A DNA stretch of 48,990 bases from an uncultured Paracoccaceae bacterium (GTDB lineage: Bacteria > Pseudomonadota > Alphaproteobacteria > Rhodobacterales > Rhodobacteraceae): contig CALKJA010000208.1 of NCBI GenBank assembly GCA_937995865.1, positions 1 through 48,990 on the forward strand. Direction: 5' to 3'. A program made the position numbers and the translations under genes. Positions 24,446 through 33,963 of the stretch are shown in pieces. The number at the start of each line of letters is the position of its first letter. The first letter of the stretch is position 1. The notes beneath the pieces are model-generated. The model saw nothing but the letters and a program-made list of their open reading frames with translations. It had not been told where the DNA came from and searched no databases.

Positions 24446-25241
24446 AAGTGCCCAACCGTTCGACCAAACCGGCGACCGAATCTTCGAGCCACGCACGCCC
24501 TGAATTCACCATATCAACATAAGACAGCAGCAGAGATTCCAGCTGGGGCACGTTGGTCGAAATGTCGGGGGCGTAAGAATAGCCCGCTGCAAAGGCGCCC
24601 AATACAAACAAAACCAAACCGAATCCCAAGCGGAATCCCCGCCGCTGCCGCGCCGTAGCGGATATCTCTTCGGCCACGCCAGCGGCGCTCCCGCGCTCGG
24701 ACGTTGCGCGCAAAGTAGAATTAATCTCATCAATATCAGGTAAGAGGTCGCGCCGCGACCCGCTCGCCTTGAGCGCAGCTTCTGTGTCTACTTCCAGCGG
24801 TGCAGGCTCGGGTGGAGGCGCAAGCGGCAAGTCTTCTTGAATTTCGATTCCGGTCTCATCAGCACGCGCGCGCGCTTCATACGCGGCTTCCTGCCGTAAA
24901 ACGTCAGCTACATCAGGCTCTAATGTCCGTCGACGTAGAGTATTTTGCTCCACCGGCGCCCCAGCCTGAGGCAAATGCGCCGAAGGATGTGGCGGCTGCT
25001 GAATTCCGGCGATCGGCGTTTGGACGGGGGGCAGTTCTGGTTCGGGCTCAGGTGTAGGCGGAACTTGCCGCGTCACAGCTTCAACTGCTGCTGCTATATC
25101 TGCGTCAGTTTCTTCAGGCGCGTGTGGGTCCACGAACCAAGAATTCCCGCAGTTTGAACACTGCACATCACGGCCCTCGTCCGGGATCACCGCATCCGGG
25201 ACCTCGTAGGTCGCGTCACAATTTGGGCACACGAGCCGCAT
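24444..25241 (-). CDS. MJ0042-type zinc-ribbon membrane protein
   Basis: The 265-residue protein begins with a zinc finger, C5-x2-C8 and C28-x2-C31 (RLVCPNCDATYEVP to QCSNCGNSWF), as in the MJ0042 zinc-ribbon family. A long acidic/proline-rich linker follows, then one membrane helix near residues 205-225 (LGFGLVLFVLGAFAAG) and a short C-terminal tail. I chose the ATG at 25241 because the zinc ribbon starts there and agagggtggg precedes it; the frame extends to 25283. It is divergent from ftsE and conserved at this place in relatives. Function unknown. Confidence 0.82.
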   Translation of the reverse strand: MRLVCPNCDATYEVPDAVIPDEGRDVQCSNCGNSWFVDPHAPEETDADIAAAVEAVTRQVPPTPEPEPELPPVQTPIAGIQQPPHPSAHLPQAGAPVEQNTLRRRTLEPDVADVLRQEAAYEARARADETGIEIQEDLPLAPPPEPAPLEVDTEAALKASGSRRDLLPDIDEINSTLRATSERGSAAGVAEEISATARQRRGFRLGFGLVLFVLGAFAAGYSYAPDISTNVPQLESLLLSYVDMVNSGRAWLEDSVAGLVERLGT

Positions 25242-25425
25242 GCGATCCCACCCTCTTCTACAATACTTGGCCTGCTCGGCCATGATCCGCCTGTTAGCGA
25301 AGCTATCGCCTTTGTCCTACGGACGCGGATTAAACACAAGATGCCAGCGATTTACCGCCAATGCGAGATTGAAACCGTGACCCCCATGCGGCACTGTCTA
25401 AATCTCAGAGCAAGGGGCAAATATC

Positions 25426-26103
25426 GTGATCGAGCTGGACAAGATCGCCTATTCTTATGGCGGAGGGGAGCTGTTGAGCGATATCTCCCTTACTTTGCAG
25501 CCCGGTTCCTTTCATTTTCTGACCGGCCCGTCCGGCGCGGGAAAGACAACGTTTCTCAAACTGATCTATGGTGAGCTTTTGGCGACGGCCGGCCAAGTTC
25601 GGATCAGCGGTATGGACACGCGTGCAATGACCCGTGATCAAATCGCCCGCGTGCGGCGACATATCGGAGTGGTGCCGCAGCAGACTCAATTTCTTGATCA
25701 TTTGCGTGTGGCCGACAACATTGCCTTGCCCCTTATGGTTTCTGGGCGCGATGGCGGCGGAGCGCAGACAGACCTAGACCAATTGTTGGGCTGGGTCGGG
25801 CTTACCAGTCAAAAAGAACAATTCCCTCCACAGCTTTCTGGCGGCGAAAGGCAACGCGCTGCACTGGCTCGGGCAGTCATTATGTCCCCTGACGTGATCC
25901 TTGCCGATGAGCCAACAGGAAATATCGATTGGGAGATGTCCCAACGTATTCTCAAGCTGTTGGTTGAACTTAACAAAATGGGGAAAACTGTCATGATCGC
26001 AACTCATGACCTTGCTTTGATCCGCGCGGCCAAGAGTCAGGTACAAGCACGGGTGTTACGCATCACGGGCCGCCGCTTGCAACTTGCGGGGGCGGATCTG
26101 TGA
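25426..26103 (+). CDS. ftsE: Cell division ATP-binding protein FtsE
   Basis: The 225-residue ABC ATPase has Walker A GPSGAGKT (34-41), signature LSGGERQ (137-143) and Walker B VILADEPTG (157-165). FtsE pairs with FtsX at the division site to switch on peptidoglycan hydrolysis. The GTG start at 25426 is preceded by aagggg. Its last four bases overlap the GTG start of ftsX, so the two are translationally coupled. Confidence 0.92.
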   Translation: MIELDKIAYSYGGGELLSDISLTLQPGSFHFLTGPSGAGKTTFLKLIYGELLATAGQVRISGMDTRAMTRDQIARVRRHIGVVPQQTQFLDHLRVADNIALPLMVSGRDGGGAQTDLDQLLGWVGLTSQKEQFPPQLSGGERQRAALARAVIMSPDVILADEPTGNIDWEMSQRILKLLVELNKMGKTVMIATHDLALIRAAKSQVQARVLRITGRRLQLAGADL

Positions 26104-27002
26104 AGGCGCTTCGAGATATCCTTGCCTTTTTGGTTGGGGATCCGCAGGCAGACAGGGTTGTCCCTCCAACGGGGTTTACAGCACAACTGACACTGTTTTC
26201 GGCGGCTGCGATGGCTTTTCTTGCCAGCTTTGCCTTGGCTTTGTCCACATCGACCGGACGGCTTGCGGATCGGTGGTCGTCAGAACTTGCGCAATCTCTG
26301 ACGGTTCGGATCTCGGCACCAGAAGACCAACTTGCCATTCAAACCCAAGCCGCAATGGGCGTGTTGCAAACCACACCGGGGATCCAATCTGCACGTGCTT
26401 TGAGCATAGAAGAGCAAGCAGCACTTCTTGCACCGTGGTTCGGCAGCTCTGTCCCGATCGAGAACTTGCCCATTCCGCAACTCATCGATGTGATCGAGGA
26501 TGGATCCGCGCTTAATGTCGCTTCGCTTCGGTTGAGGTTGCAGGCCGAAGCGCCCGGCGCAATCGTTGATGATCACGCCCGCTGGAGGCAACCACTGATT
26601 AGGGCCGCCGGGCGTTTGCGAGGGCTCAGTTGGCTTTCTCTTCTGCTGATCACAGGCACTATGGCCGCAATGATAACACTGGCCGCGAACGCGGCCTTGT
26701 CCGCAAACAGGCAGGTGATCGAGGTGCTCCGGCAGGTAGGTGCAGTCGACAGCTACATTGCTCAAGCCTTTGTGCGCCGCTTCACCTTGCGTGCGCTCAG
26801 CGGGGCAGCCATTGGCGCCATTTGTGGTATGATCGCAATCGCGCTTTTGCCATCAACCAATGCAGTCGGCGGTTTCTTGACGGATTTGGGCTTTCGCGGC
26901 GCAGGTTGGCTGGTGCCAGCATCCATCCCCTTCCTTGCGGCAGTCGTTGCCTTTGTGGCGACCCGGCTAGCTGCCCTTCGCACCCTTAGAACAATGGCTT
27001 AA
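26100..27002 (+). CDS. ftsX: Cell division protein FtsX
   Basis: The 300-residue permease has the FtsX layout: a short cytoplasmic N-terminus, one helix near residues 30-50, a large periplasmic domain, and three helices in the C-terminal half with the GAVDSYIAQAFVRRFTLRAL-like loop. It transmits FtsE ATPase activity to periplasmic amidase activators. It is four bases overlapped with ftsE and six bases before plsC, so one operon is likely. The start is GTG. Confidence 0.9.
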   Translation: MKALRDILAFLVGDPQADRVVPPTGFTAQLTLFSAAAMAFLASFALALSTSTGRLADRWSSELAQSLTVRISAPEDQLAIQTQAAMGVLQTTPGIQSARALSIEEQAALLAPWFGSSVPIENLPIPQLIDVIEDGSALNVASLRLRLQAEAPGAIVDDHARWRQPLIRAAGRLRGLSWLSLLLITGTMAAMITLAANAALSANRQVIEVLRQVGAVDSYIAQAFVRRFTLRALSGAAIGAICGMIAIALLPSTNAVGGFLTDLGFRGAGWLVPASIPFLAAVVAFVATRLAALRTLRTMA

Positions 27003-27007
27003 TCCTT

Positions 27008-27724
27008 ATGCGCTGGTTTATCTCTTTTCTCTTCGTGTTTCAGGTCTATTTGGCGATGGCGGTGATTTCGGTCATCTTCTTTCCTTATGCGCTTTTGTCC
27101 CGAAACGGCGCGCGCGCAGCTTGCAAAACCTATAGCTGGTGGGCGCTTACGACCGCACGGCTGATGTGTGGGATTCGTTATGAAGTGCGCGGTTCGATTC
27201 CGTCGGGCGAAGTTTTGATCGCAGCCAAGCATCAGAGTTTTCTTGATGTAATTATGATCTTCTACAGCTTGCCAGCATGCAAATTCATCATGAAGCAGGA
27301 ACTTCTTTATACACCCTTCATCGGGCAGTATGGCTACCGGATCGGCTGCATCCCTGTCAGACGCGGGCGCCGAACCGAAGCGATCAAGCGCATGGTAAAC
27401 GATGTAAACAGTGGAACGGCAACGCCCGGCCAGCTTTGCATCTATCCCCAAGGCACACGCATTTTGCCGGGTGAACGGGCGCCTTATAAGGTGGGCACCT
27501 ATGCGCTGTATCGCGAGACAGGTCAGTCATGTGTCCCAGTTGCCGTAAACGCGGGCGTGTTTTGGCCGCGTAAAGGGATCGAGCGCACGCCCGGTTTGGC
27601 GGTTATCGAGTTTCTTGATCCAATCCCACCCGGGCTAGGGCAAAGTGAATTTATGGAGCGGCTCGAGACCGTCGTTGAGGCGCGATCCGAAGAGCTTCTG
27701 GTCGAGGCACGCGCTCAGCTTTAG
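27008..27724 (+). CDS. plsC: 1-acyl-sn-glycerol-3-phosphate acyltransferase
   Basis: The 238-residue protein makes phosphatidic acid in phospholipid synthesis. It has the N-terminal membrane helix (about 5-30), the HX4D motif H75-QSFL-D80 and the glycerol-phosphate-binding YPQGTR (146-151). It follows ftsX by five bases, so it is probably co-transcribed. Confidence 0.9.
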   Translation: MRWFISFLFVFQVYLAMAVISVIFFPYALLSRNGARAACKTYSWWALTTARLMCGIRYEVRGSIPSGEVLIAAKHQSFLDVIMIFYSLPACKFIMKQELLYTPFIGQYGYRIGCIPVRRGRRTEAIKRMVNDVNSGTATPGQLCIYPQGTRILPGERAPYKVGTYALYRETGQSCVPVAVNAGVFWPRKGIERTPGLAVIEFLDPIPPGLGQSEFMERLETVVEARSEELLVEARAQL

Positions 27725-27772
27725 AGTATTTCGTTCGGCGTAAAACTGGCAGGTGGCAGGACGCAGTTCAAT

Positions 27773-28735
27773 TTATGCCGCAAGCCCCGTTGCACCGATT
27801 CCAAGATATTTCTTACGCCGATTTGAGACGAGTTCTTCAGGCGATTGGCCTGTGAGTTCGCTCAGCATACGCGAAATCATGGTGCCAACATCGCGCATGG
27901 CAATGTTGCGGTCCCTGTGCGCACCGCCCAAAGGCTCAGGAATGATCGCGTCGCACACGCCCAGCTCGCGCAAATCCTGTGCGGTAAGGCGCAATGCCTC
28001 GGCCGCTTCGCGCATCTTTTCAGCATCCTTCCAAAGGATGGATGCGCAGCCTTCGGGGCTAATCACGGAATAGATGGAATGTTCCAGCATTGCTAACCGG
28101 TTGGCTGTCGCAAACGCGACGGCACCTCCGGATCCACCCTCACCGATCACAACCGAAACCATAGGCACCTTGATTTGCAGGCACTTCTCAGTAGAGCGGG
28201 CAATCGCTTCAGACTGGCCGCGCTCTTCGGCGCCTTTGCCCGGATACGCACCCGGTGTGTCAATCAACGTGATCACTGGAAGCCCAAACCGATCTGCAAG
28301 ATCCATTAGCCTGATCGCTTTGCGATATCCTTCAGGCCGGGCCATACCAAAGTTGCGCTCAATCCGGCTTTTCGTGTCGTGACCCTTTTCATGGCCGATT
28401 ACCACAACTGGTGTATCTTCAAAACGCGCAAGCCCACCCATCACGGCATGATCGTCGGCGAAATTTCTGTCCCCTGCGAGAGGGGTATACTCCGTGAAAA
28501 GCGTTTCAATATAGTCGCGGCAATGCGGGCGGTCAGCGTGCCGTGCGACCTGGGCTTTGCGCCAAGGCGTGAGATCTTTATAAAGATCGATGAGGATTTG
28601 GTGGCTTTTGGCGTCAAGCACCGAAGCCTCCTTCTCCATGTCAACTTCCTCATTCTCACGCGCTAGGGCGCGCAACTCATTCGCCTTACCTTCAATTTCG
28701 GCAAGGGGCTTTTCAAAGTCGAGGTAGTTGGTCAT
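27773..28735 (-). CDS. accA: Acetyl-CoA carboxylase carboxyltransferase subunit alpha
   Basis: The 320-residue protein matches AccA: N-terminal [19 protein letters not shown], a crotonase-fold core with [15 protein letters not shown]-like loops, [17 protein letters not shown] and the oxyanion glycines in [12 protein letters not shown]. It forms the carboxyltransferase with AccD and gives malonyl-CoA for fatty acid synthesis. It converges on plsC with 48 bases between. Confidence 0.95.
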   Translation of the reverse strand: MTNYLDFEKPLAEIEGKANELRALARENEEVDMEKEASVLDAKSHQILIDLYKDLTPWRKAQVARHADRPHCRDYIETLFTEYTPLAGDRNFADDHAVMGGLARFEDTPVVVIGHEKGHDTKSRIERNFGMARPEGYRKAIRLMDLADRFGLPVITLIDTPGAYPGKGAEERGQSEAIARSTEKCLQIKVPMVSVVIGEGGSGGAVAFATANRLAMLEHSIYSVISPEGCASILWKDAEKMREAAEALRLTAQDLRELGVCDAIIPEPLGGAHRDRNIAMRDVGTMISRMLSELTGQSPEELVSNRRKKYLGIGATGLAA

Positions 28736-28788
28736 CGCGGACTCCGTGGACGTGTTCTAGCCTTGTATATGTCTGTGCATGTGCGTTG

Positions 28789-29985
28789 ATGCAACCAAAG
28801 GAAATTGACGCGCCCTTCATTGGCTCGCTAAACCTACCCAAAAAGGCCTGGCTCATGAATTTCATTCTAGATCTTTCGTCACATGTGTTTGACCGCTCGC
28901 ACCCGATGTTTCAGCGTGATCGCATTGGCAATTTTGAGGAACGGTGTGCGGGCTATGATGATCGCTACGATTTTCAGACTTTTGTCTATGACTGCTTTTG
29001 GGACAGTGGCGCGCGTGAAGTCTGGTTGCTTTGCCCCCGGCTGCTAAATTTCAGAACGCTTGTTGACGAGATGGAGTTCCAGGTGGATGGCGAGCCGCAT
29101 AAGCGCGTCAAGGTCGAGAACCTGTCGCGCGGGACTGCGATCCGGCTGAAAGGCCTAAAAAAGCCGCCGTCTGTTGTGAACTTCAAGCATGAGCGTGTGT
29201 CTGGCGAATTGACCGTGCATTCTGAGCTGTTTGAACATTTCGAGGGTCTGAACGCCGTTTTCTCGATCAACAAGAACAATCGCCTGGAATGGATCCAAGA
29301 CTGGCTCACATTCTACCACCGCATGCACGGACTTGAGGCCGTCGTGTTAGCCGACAACGGCTCGACCGATTATACCGCGCAGGACTTGCTCGACGCTATG
29401 GCGGCTGTGGACGGTATCAAGGCCGCATGCGTGATCCCGGCACCTTTCCCATTTGGCCCTAATGCAGAGGGGCAAGTGAATACAGCGTCTCTGTTCTTGC
29501 AGCGCACAATGGGTGAATTGACACGCAAGCGTCTGTTGGGGCGCGCAAGGGCGGTTTTAAGCGTGGATATAGATGAGCTGTTCTGGTCACGTTCTGGGCA
29601 ATCCGTCTTTGACGCCACTGTGGCGTCCGAAGCAGGATATCTGCGGGCCAATGCGGAATGGGTCTATGCAGATCCTGCAAAGCTAAACGGTCCCGCTCGG
29701 CATTGCGATCATGAATTTCTTTCTGGGACGCTGAACCATCAAGACAAGCGGATGCCAAAAGCGAACCGCAAATGGTGCGTTGATCCGCAAGGCTCGATGA
29801 AGGGTGAGCAATGGCTGACCCATTTCCTTGGCAGCCAAAAGGACCCCGTAGATCCAGATTTCCTGATGCTGCATTGCCGACAAGTCTCAACCTCTTGGAA
29901 GCATGATCGTTCGACGCTTGATGATATCGAGTTGGAGCCGTTTCCGGAGTTGGTTGAATTGATGGCGCAGGCTTTTTCAACTTAG
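28789..29985 (+). CDS. GT-A glycosyltransferase, family 2-like
   Basis: The 399-residue protein has an N-terminal region of about 120 residues without clear homology, then a nucleotide-sugar transferase fold: LADNGSTDYTAQDLLDAM and the metal-binding VDIDELFW. It resembles the family 2/GT92-like transferases that modify surface glycans. A TTG codon at 28786 is directly in front of the ATG at 28789, and neither has a clear ribosome site. It stands alone after accA, so the glycan is unknown. Confidence 0.7.
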   Translation: MQPKEIDAPFIGSLNLPKKAWLMNFILDLSSHVFDRSHPMFQRDRIGNFEERCAGYDDRYDFQTFVYDCFWDSGAREVWLLCPRLLNFRTLVDEMEFQVDGEPHKRVKVENLSRGTAIRLKGLKKPPSVVNFKHERVSGELTVHSELFEHFEGLNAVFSINKNNRLEWIQDWLTFYHRMHGLEAVVLADNGSTDYTAQDLLDAMAAVDGIKAACVIPAPFPFGPNAEGQVNTASLFLQRTMGELTRKRLLGRARAVLSVDIDELFWSRSGQSVFDATVASEAGYLRANAEWVYADPAKLNGPARHCDHEFLSGTLNHQDKRMPKANRKWCVDPQGSMKGEQWLTHFLGSQKDPVDPDFLMLHCRQVSTSWKHDRSTLDDIELEPFPELVELMAQAFST

Positions 29986-30059
29986 GCCGTCCTGCAAGTC
30001 AGCAAGATTTGTAACAAAGCCTTGTGGCAAGTAGTGGGTGTCCCGATGGAGGAGACGCC

Positions 30060-30911
30060 ATGACGACCGAGACGAATGTCCGCAATTATGAAGCCCGTAT
30101 GCGCCGGGTATTGCAGTATATCCACGACAGCCCCCAAGACGACTTGTCGCTGGATGCGCTCGCTGATGTAGCTGCAATGAGCCGCTTTCACTGGCACCGC
30201 GTGTTTCTTGCTATGACGGGTGAGACACCGGCCCAAGCAGTGCGCCGTGTTCGGCTGCACCGGGCTGCCTGCTGGTTGGTGCAGACTGAAGACACGATCG
30301 AAGCCATTGGCCGCAAGGCTGGGCTGGGATCTAGGGCTGCATTTTCAAGGACTTTCAAATTGGCCTTTGGCGTGGCCCCCGCCGGGTTTCGCAAACGAGG
30401 TGCGCTGACGCCTCTTTTGCTTAGGAAACCGGATCAGGAGTATCCCATGTACGACGTAACACTTGAAACCATCCCTGCCCACCGCTGTGGCGCAATTCCA
30501 TTTAAAGGCCCCTACCTTGAAATCGGGAGCGCTTTTGAGCAAATCAACGCGATCATGAGTATGGGAGGCCACTGGCCGCATGTCCAGGGTATGCTTGGAT
30601 TCTATCATGATGACCCGAACCAGACAGCGCCGCAGGATCTGCGCAGCCATGCGACAGTGATGGTGAGCGAAGGATTTGAGATGCCAGATTCCCTTGAGGA
30701 GATGCATGTTGTGCCCGGTAGGGTCGCTCGATTGCGTTACAAAGGCTCTTATGCAGGATTAAAGGCGGCCTATGATTATCTATATGGCATTTGGCTGCCG
30801 CAATCCGGCGAGAATCCGCGTGATGCACCTGCTATGGAAATCTATCACAACAGCCCTCAAGACACGGTACCTGATGAATTGATCACAGATATCTGCTTAC
30901 CGCTGGCATAG
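30060..30911 (+). CDS. AraC-family regulator with GyrI-like effector domain
   Basis: The 283-residue protein is a fusion. Residues 1-100 hold a double HTH of the AraC type (LDALADVAAMSRFHWHRVF, then AIGRKAGLGSRAAFSRTFKLAFG). The C-terminal 150 residues match GyrI-like small-molecule-binding domains (AHRCGAIPFKGPY, VVPGRVARLRYKGSYAGLK). This arrangement is known from Rob/SoxS-type multidrug regulators. The ATG at 30060 follows a strong ggagga site; the frame extends to 30024. Confidence 0.85.
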   Translation: MTTETNVRNYEARMRRVLQYIHDSPQDDLSLDALADVAAMSRFHWHRVFLAMTGETPAQAVRRVRLHRAACWLVQTEDTIEAIGRKAGLGSRAAFSRTFKLAFGVAPAGFRKRGALTPLLLRKPDQEYPMYDVTLETIPAHRCGAIPFKGPYLEIGSAFEQINAIMSMGGHWPHVQGMLGFYHDDPNQTAPQDLRSHATVMVSEGFEMPDSLEEMHVVPGRVARLRYKGSYAGLKAAYDYLYGIWLPQSGENPRDAPAMEIYHNSPQDTVPDELITDICLPLA

Positions 30912-30995
30912 GTTCGTAGATCTTGGCCTCGCGATTTTCAAATTCGCGGGGCCGCCCCTGCCCGCTTTGCGCCTGTGGCTTGAGCACGAACGAAA

Positions 30996-31070
30996 GCCGC
31001 CTGCAGCGGCTCTGAGAGGCGCTGCCTCTCAGACTCTCCAAGGTATTTAGGGAAAGATGAAGGCGAAAGA
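30996..31070. repeat. Intergenic hairpin pair, possible dispersed repeat
   Basis: Two adjacent hairpins are present: gccgc-ctgca-gcggc (30996-31010) and ctgagaggc-gct-gcctctcag (31012-31032, nine-base stem). They are followed by tccaaggtatttagggaaag. The combination of a hairpin and this ending resembles a dispersed intergenic element of Rhodobacteraceae. Only one copy is seen in this window, so the claim rests on recollection of the family. Confidence 0.45.
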
Positions 31071-31080
31071 ATCCCGTCTT

Positions 31081-31389
31081 TTAACTTGAGGCCCGCATAC
31101 GGAGAAAAATGTAGAGCGGTAATCCGCAGCTCACGCCAATGCAAAAGGTTGCGGGGATCGCCAAAAGTCCCACCCAATCCCGAGACGCGGCCGTTTCTAA
31201 TAGGATCCAGGCCGTAAGCGCCACAGCAGCGACAGTTAGATCCCAAACAAGCCCACTTGTCGCATTGTTAGCGTGCCATGCATCGACCATTGCCATGATC
31301 GACCAACCGTTTTCCTGAAACCAGGCGATGAAATATACCATCGGGTGTATGGTCCCCCAGACGGCTAGAGCTAGAAAGAGCCAACGCAC
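31081..31389 (-). CDS. DUF2834 membrane protein
   Basis: The 102-residue protein has three hydrophobic segments with the DUF2834 pattern (GTIHPMVYFIAWFQENGW, SGLVWDLTVAAVALTAWILLE-like). It is a small integral membrane protein of unknown function. It lies three bases downstream of the lipoprotein gene, on the same strand, so argH, lipoprotein and DUF2834 genes may form one transcript. Confidence 0.75.
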   Translation of the reverse strand: MRWLFLALAVWGTIHPMVYFIAWFQENGWSIMAMVDAWHANNATSGLVWDLTVAAVALTAWILLETAASRDWVGLLAIPATFCIGVSCGLPLYIFLRMRASS

Positions 31390-31392
31390 AGC

Positions 31393-31563
31393 CTAGAACC
31401 CGATTCCAACGGAAACTTTCCCGTTGGTTGCGCCAATACTGCCGCCAGTCGAAACCCCACCGGACCCAATATTTACGCCAAAAGATCCCGTTGGCTTAAA
31501 AGGATCGCCATCTGCACCGCAGGCAGCAAGAGCCACAAATGCCATAATTGCGAGTGTTCTCAT
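31393..31563 (-). CDS. Small lipoprotein downstream of argH
   Basis: The 56-residue precursor has a hydrophobic signal and lipobox LAAC, with the acylated Cys at residue 15, then a glycine/serine-rich mature part of about 42 residues. The ATG at 31563 overlaps the argH stop (ATGA), so translation is coupled. In relatives a small lipoprotein sits between argH and lysA; here it has been parted from lysA. Confidence 0.75.
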   Translation of the reverse strand: MRTLAIMAFVALAACGADGDPFKPTGSFGVNIGSGGVSTGGSIGATNGKVSVGIGF

Positions 31564-32948
31564 GCTAACTCTTCCCTCCACCGCGCAATCTGTTTGCGCA
31601 CTTGGCTTGGCGCTGTCCCGCCATAAGACGTACGGGACGCAACAGACGCTTCAACTGTCAGGACAGTATAGACATCTTGGGTGATCTCGCCACAGACCGC
31701 CTGCATTTCGGCCAATTCCAGCTCAGGGAGGTCTACCCCTTTTGTTTCTGCCGCAGCCACAAGAGCACCCGTGATGTGGTGTGCCTCGCGGAACGGCATG
31801 CCAAGAACGCGGACAAGCCAATCCGCCAGATCCGTAGCGGTTGAGAACCCACTTGCGGCCGCAGAGCGCAGATTGTCTTGTTGGGCCTCCAAGTCGCGCA
31901 CCATGCCTTCCATCGCGGCCAAGGCCAACATGAGGTTGTCGGCGGCGTCGAAGACCTGCTCTTTGTCCTCTTGCATGTCTTTGGAATAGGTCAGCGCAAG
32001 CCCTTTCATCACTGTCATCAAAGCAACATTTGCCCCGAAGATGCGGCCAATCTTGGCGCGGATCAGTTCGGCGGCATCCGGGTTCTTCTTTTGCGGCATG
32101 ATTGAAGAACCTGTTGAGAACCGATCAGATAGCTTCACAAACCGGAATTGTGCCGACGACCAAATCACAAGCTCTTCAGACAAACGAGATAGATGCATAG
32201 CGCAAATTGAGGCTGCCCCAAGGAACTCTAGTGCAAAGTCCCGATCAGCCACTGCATCAAGCGAATTGGCGGCCGGCCTGTCAAAGCCAAGCGCTTTGGC
32301 TGTCATTTCTCGATCGATCGGAAAGGACGTCCCCGCCAGAGCAGCGGCACCCAGAGGTGATTCGTTCATACGGTTTCGCGCATCGCGAACACGGCTCAGA
32401 TCACGCCCCAACATTTCAACATAAGCCATCATATGATGGCCCCACGTGACGGGTTGAGCTGTCTGCAAATGGGTAAAGCCCGGCATAACCCAATCCGCGC
32501 CGGCTTCGGCTTGCCCAAGCAATGCGTGGATCAATGCAATCAAAGCACCATCCAGCGCATCGAGTTGGTCTCGGACCCACATCCGAAAATCAAGTGCAAC
32601 CTGATCGTTTCGCGACCGCCCAGTATGTAAGCGCCCCGCTGGTTCACCAATCAGGTCTTTGAGCCGCGCTTCGACGTTCATGTGAATATCTTCAAGTGCG
32701 GTCGAAAACGCGAACTCTCCGGCTTCAATTTCTGACAACACCGTGAGGAGACCTTCCCGGATCGCCTCTGAGTCTTTATCTGTTATAATGCCTGTAGCAG
32801 CGAGCATCGCTGCATGGGCTCGCGAGCCTTCGATATCTTGGCGCGCCATCCGTTGGTCAAAAGAGATCGAGGCGTTGATCGCCTCCATGATCGCATCTGG
32901 ACCGGCGGCAAAGCGCCCGCCCCACATTTGGTTCGCGGATTTAGTCAT
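31560..32948 (-). CDS. argH: Argininosuccinate lyase
   Basis: The 462-residue enzyme splits argininosuccinate to arginine and fumarate. It shows the fumarase/aspartase-family signature [11 protein letters not shown], the N-terminal MWGGRF, the substrate loop [13 protein letters not shown] and the [13 protein letters not shown] motif. I chose the ATG at 32948 because [13 protein letters not shown] is the normal start and 462 is the usual length; the open frame to 33092 runs into the divergent tlpA gene. Only 15 bases separate the two starts. Confidence 0.95.
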   Translation of the reverse strand: MTKSANQMWGGRFAAGPDAIMEAINASISFDQRMARQDIEGSRAHAAMLAATGIITDKDSEAIREGLLTVLSEIEAGEFAFSTALEDIHMNVEARLKDLIGEPAGRLHTGRSRNDQVALDFRMWVRDQLDALDGALIALIHALLGQAEAGADWVMPGFTHLQTAQPVTWGHHMMAYVEMLGRDLSRVRDARNRMNESPLGAAALAGTSFPIDREMTAKALGFDRPAANSLDAVADRDFALEFLGAASICAMHLSRLSEELVIWSSAQFRFVKLSDRFSTGSSIMPQKKNPDAAELIRAKIGRIFGANVALMTVMKGLALTYSKDMQEDKEQVFDAADNLMLALAAMEGMVRDLEAQQDNLRSAAASGFSTATDLADWLVRVLGMPFREAHHITGALVAAAETKGVDLPELELAEMQAVCGEITQDVYTVLTVEASVASRTSYGGTAPSQVRKQIARWREELA

Positions 32949-32963
32949 TTGAAAGAGGTTTCC

Positions 32964-33518
32964 ATGCGTCTGATTTGCGTTGTCTTGCTCTATATTGCTG
33001 CTTCGGTCAGCGCAAACGCTGAGGACCTGTCGGCAGTTGCGGATCTGCGTGAAGGGGACATGAAAAAACTGGTGTTCCACGCGACCCCACAACCCGTGTC
33101 CGAACAGAGTTTCTTCCTACCAGATGAAAGTGGCCATACTCTCGATAAATACGCAGGAAAGTATGTGCTCCTAAATTTTTGGGCCACGTGGTGTGCACCC
33201 TGTCGGCATGAAATGCCTATGCTTTCGGAATTACAGGCCGAATTTGGCGGAGATCACTTTAAGGTTGCAACCATCGCGACGGGGCGTAATCCAATTGCAG
33301 GTATGCGAGCTTTTTTTGAAGAGATTGGCGTCGACAATCTTCCACTTTACCGCGATCCAAAGCAAAAAGTTGCTCGAGACATGGCAGTTCTTGGTCTTCC
33401 AATTACGGTGATACTCGATCCGAAAGGTCGCGAAATTGCGCGGCTGCGCGGTGATGCAGATTGGTCGGGAGACGATGCGCGGGCGATCATATCGGCCCTC
33501 ACACAACCTGCGGGCTGA
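32964..33518 (+). CDS. TlpA-like secreted thioredoxin-family protein
   Basis: The 184-residue protein has a signal peptide (1-19, cleavage after SANA) and a TlpA/ResA-like thioredoxin domain with WATWCAPC (C77, C80) and a cis-proline region [10 protein letters not shown]. Proteins of this type act as periplasmic disulfide reductants, for example for cytochrome c. The start is 15 bases from the divergent argH start, preceded by gaaagagg. Confidence 0.85.
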   Translation: MRLICVVLLYIAASVSANAEDLSAVADLREGDMKKLVFHATPQPVSEQSFFLPDESGHTLDKYAGKYVLLNFWATWCAPCRHEMPMLSELQAEFGGDHFKVATIATGRNPIAGMRAFFEEIGVDNLPLYRDPKQKVARDMAVLGLPITVILDPKGREIARLRGDADWSGDDARAIISALTQPAG

Positions 33519-33651
33519 TATTCCGTCCCTTAGAGCTGCTGCACAACGCTAGCTGCGAATTCATGCTTCCCAAACTGACTAGGGGAGATTAAGGCATTCT
33601 TTACGTTTGTAGCGAATAACCGCTCCGTTAAAGAAAGATAGGATTTTGCAA

Positions 33652-33963
33652 ATGGGTGATATTGATCTCAGCGCGATGTCGAAAAAAGAGCTGAAGGCTC
33701 TGAACAAAAAAGTAAGTCAAGCAATCGAGAGCTTTGACGAACGTGTACGACTTGAGGCGCTTGCAGCCCTCGAAGTGAAAGCGAAAGAGCTTGGGTTTTC
33801 TTTGTCTGAATTGACAGGTGGTAAAAAGATAAAATCAGTCAATCCGCCGAAATATCGCAATCCACAGGATCCAGACCAAACGTGGACAGGCCGTGGCCGT
33901 CAGCCCGGATGGGTCAAAGCGGTTCTTGCTGACGGGCAGGATCTTGCGCAGTTCGCGATCTAA
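33652..33963 (+). CDS. H-NS-family nucleoid protein, HvrA-like
   Basis: The 103-residue protein has an N-terminal coiled-coil dimerisation region (SKKELKALNKKVSQAIES) and a C-terminal H-NS-type DNA-binding motif with TWTGRGRQPGWVKAVL (about residues 79-94). HvrA-type proteins in Rhodobacter modulate photosynthesis and nitrogen genes; the target here is unknown. ATG at 33652 is preceded by gatagga. Its stop overlaps the stop of the convergent tag gene. Confidence 0.85.
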   Translation: MGDIDLSAMSKKELKALNKKVSQAIESFDERVRLEALAALEVKAKELGFSLSELTGGKKIKSVNPPKYRNPQDPDQTWTGRGRQPGWVKAVLADGQDLAQFAI

